This document shows, in pieces, positions 62,331 through 64,000 of a stretch of DNA of 64,000 bases; the stretch's first letter is position 1, and the number at the start of each line of letters is the position of its first letter. The position numbers and the translations under genes are program-made. The stretch is taken from positions 620,001 to 684,000 of the forward strand of contig CANXME010001443.1 in NCBI GenBank assembly GCA_948144175.1, given 5' to 3'. The stretch is from Closterium sp. NIES-65. Its lineage: Eukaryota; Streptophyta; Zygnematophyceae; Desmidiales; Closteriaceae. Below the pieces are notes generated by a model, which searched no databases, was not told the origin of the DNA, and was given only the letters and a program-made list of their open reading frames with translations.

Positions 62331-63077
62331 CATTTCTGCAGCTTGCTCGTCTTCGGCCGCAGCTTGCTCGTCTTCGGCCGCAGCTTGCTCGTCATCGGCC
62401 GCAGCTTGCTCGTCATCGGCCGCACCTTGCTCGTCATCGGCCACAGCTTGCTCGTCATAGGCCGCACCTTGCTCGTCATCGGCCGCAGCTTGCTCGTCAA
62501 CGACCGCAACTTGCTCGTCATCGGCCGCAACTTGGTCGTCATCGGCCGCAGCTTGCTCGTCTCCAGCCGCAGCTTGCTCGTCTTCGGCCGTAGCTTGCTC
62601 GTCATCCGCCGCAGCCTGCTCATCATCGGCCGCAGCTTGCTCGTCTTCGGCCGCAGCTTGCTCGTCTTTGACTGCAGCTTGCTCGTCTTCGGCCGCAGCT
62701 TGCTCGTCTTCGGCCGCAGCTTGCTCGTCTTCGGCCGCAGCTTGCTCGTCTTCGGCCGCAGCTTGCTCGTCTTCGGCCGCAGCTTGCTCGTCATCAGCCG
62801 CAGCTTGCTCGTCATCGGCCGCAGCTTGGTCGTCATCGGCCGCAGCTTGGTCATCATCGGCCGCAGCTTGGTCGTCATCGGTCGCAGCTTGCTCGTCATC
62901 GGCCGCAGCTTGATCGTCATCGGCCGCAGCTTGCTCGTCATCGGCCGCAGCTTGCTCGTCATCGGCTGCAGCTTGCTCGTTATCGGCCGCAGCCTGCTCG
63001 TCATCGGGCGCAGCCTGCTCGTCATCGGCCACAGCCTGCTCGTCATCGGCCGCAGCCTGCTTGTCCTCGGCCGCAGC
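62331..63077 (-). repeat. 21-bp minisatellite coding for a heptad repeat in the minus frame
   Basis: About 35 copies of CGCAGCTTGCTCGTCATCGGC with variants mostly at CAT/CTT and GGC/GAC. As 21 is a multiple of 3, several frames stay open. On the minus strand one reads A-A-(D/E)-D-E-Q-A repeated (to a stop at 62328). No ATG begins that frame within the array, and the LTR of Cop12 cuts it at 63078. A truncated repeat protein is possible but not supported over a plain minisatellite. Confidence 0.85.
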
Positions 63078-63211
63078 TGTCAACGTATATGCATGTTATA
63101 TGTGTGTAGGCTGTAGTGGGGTAGCGAATATGGGGTATAGCCCTGTTTAGGGTTTCATACTTGTACCCAACTCTTCCATAGTGCATTCATTCCTGTAGCT
63201 AGATTTTAACA
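63078..63211 (+). repeat. Cop12 5' LTR (134 bp)
   Basis: TGTCAACGTATATGCATG ... TAGATTTTAACA with the core GTAGGCTGTAGTGGGGTAGC. Confidence 0.9.
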
Positions 63212-63399
63212 TGGTATCAGAACACTAGGTCCCTAGGACCGTCTTTTTTTTTTCGGGCCCACCTACTGTTGCGGTTACCGCGCTACCCCATATGTTATCC
63301 TACGCCTACCTGCCTTGCTTGTAACGTGCTGCGCTGCGTGCGCCGTCCTGTAACCCTCGCGCTGCCTCCTACTGCCCTAGGCCAGCGCGCCGCCCCTAC

Positions 63400-64000
63400 T
63401 GACTAGTAAGGCCCACGAGCCGCCCCTGCAGGCCCGTCAGGTCCGCGAGCCGCCCCTACAGGCCCGTCAGGCCCGCGAGCCGCCCCTGCAGGCCCGTCAG
63501 GCCAGAGCGCCCCCTCGCCAGGTCGTTGACGCGGCCCCGCCCTGCCGTTAACGCGACCCCGCCCTGCCGCGATCGCAGCCCCGCCTTGTCGCTAACGCGG
63601 CCCCACCCTGCCGCGGTCGCGGCCCCGCCATGCTACCGACGCAGCCCCGCCAGGTCGCTGACGTGGCCCCGTCAGGCTGCGGTTGCGGCCCCGCCCTGCC
63701 GCTAACGTGGCCCCACCATGCCGCGGTCGCGGCCCCGCCCTGCCACTGACGCGGCCCCGCTAGGTCGCTGTCGCGACCCCGTCAGGCCGCGGTAGCGGCC
63801 CGCCCTGTCGCTGACGCGAACCCGCCCTGCCTCTGACGCGGCCGCGCCCTGCCACCAACGCGGCCCCGCCCCGCCTCTGACGCGGCCGCGCCCTGCTGCC
63901 GACGCGGCCCCGCCCTGCCTCTGACCCGGCCGCGCCCTACTGCTGACGAGGCTCCGCCAGCCCTGCAGCTGACGTGGCCGCGCCCTGGCGCCGACGCGGC
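63400..64000 (+). repeat. Cop12 GC-rich leader
   Basis: Repeats of GACGCGGCCCCGCCCTGCC alternating with CAGGTCGCTGACG-type and CAGGCCGCGGTCGC-type variants, about 19-32 bases per unit. It corresponds to the leaders of Cop1, Cop2, Cop6, T1, T2 and T3. Confidence 0.8.

Larger units (their letters stand above)
63078..64000 (+). mobile_element. Cop12: 5' end of a short-LTR copia-clade element
   Basis: LTR 63078-63211, primer site TGGTATCAGAAC (63212-63223), then a GC-rich leader to the window edge. It is inserted at the end of the 21-bp minisatellite; the expected target copy is GCAGC (63073-63077). Whether it is autonomous or T-like cannot be told from this window. Confidence 0.88.

Noticed and set aside
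62325..63116. Plus-strand Leu/Val/Ser-rich repeat protein
   Set aside because: Shadow of the 21-bp minisatellite; begins outside and ends inside the Cop12 LTR.

Overview
The window is eukaryotic, nuclear and most likely from the green plant lineage. It holds plant-type Ty1/copia elements whose primer-binding sites resemble the plant initiator-Met type (TGGTATCAGAGC), chromodomain-bearing Ty3/gypsy elements, and one intron-containing gene orthologous to plant TOUGH / animal GPATCH1. GC-rich exons, a minisatellite in several introns and very dense nested LTR elements suggest a large-genome streptophyte alga. That placement is inference; no rRNA, organellar or marker gene is present. No CRISPR, operon or bacterial feature was seen.

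Bases 1-54081 are a nest of LTR retrotransposons. Labels used below are provisional. Cop1 (1-3247, minus) sits in the 5' leader of Cop2 (3248-10191, plus, nearly full length but broken). Gyp1 (about 10950-14165) is a decayed gypsy element split by the short non-autonomous element T1 (12626-13936). Cop3 (about 14185-16242 and beyond, minus) has an open Gag frame but lost most of Pol. Cop4 (18175-19562) is a 3' copia fragment next to a decayed LTR of a third family (family V). Cop5 (19563-37962) is a host copia element holding Cop6 (21667-25632, perfect CTGCC target duplication), then Gyp2 (25910-36024), which itself contains the family-V element Cop7 (28232-35580). Cop8 (38085-38755) and Cop9 (38937-41551) are further copia fragments. 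Gyp3 (41552-45924) is a chromovirus split by T2 (41817-43472, target duplication CAAGA). Cop10 (45925-52189) is a second family-V element. T3 (52280-53909, target duplication TTTCA) lies in the 3' end of Cop11 and carries a 500-bp TA-flanked inverted-repeat element (53212-53711).

Bases 55088-61518 carry the only recognisable host gene, a TOUGH/GPATCH1-like G-patch RNA-processing protein in about nine exons. The DUF1604-type N-terminus, the G-patch, a SURP-like segment, the conserved acidic C-terminal motifs and a basic Ser/Arg-rich tail are all readable. Its first exon, as given, has an in-frame TGA and a one-base frame offset. Two further frame switches downstream are unresolved. Downstream lie two minisatellites (19-bp and 21-bp units), and then the 5' end of another copia element, Cop12 (63078 to the window end).

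Main observations: (i) a family of 1.3-1.7 kb non-autonomous LTR elements that keep only the LTRs, primer-binding site, a GC-rich repeated leader and the 3' purine tract of the local copia clade; (ii) a copy-number-variable LREWYA motif and a C-X13-C-X3/4-H-X4-C motif in that clade; (iii) an LTR hairpin with an 11-bp stem and GCAA loop repeated every 40 bp in family V; (iv) a strong excess of Gln CAG to TAG stops, as expected from deamination in CHG context; (v) a stacked insertion history readable from target-site duplications.
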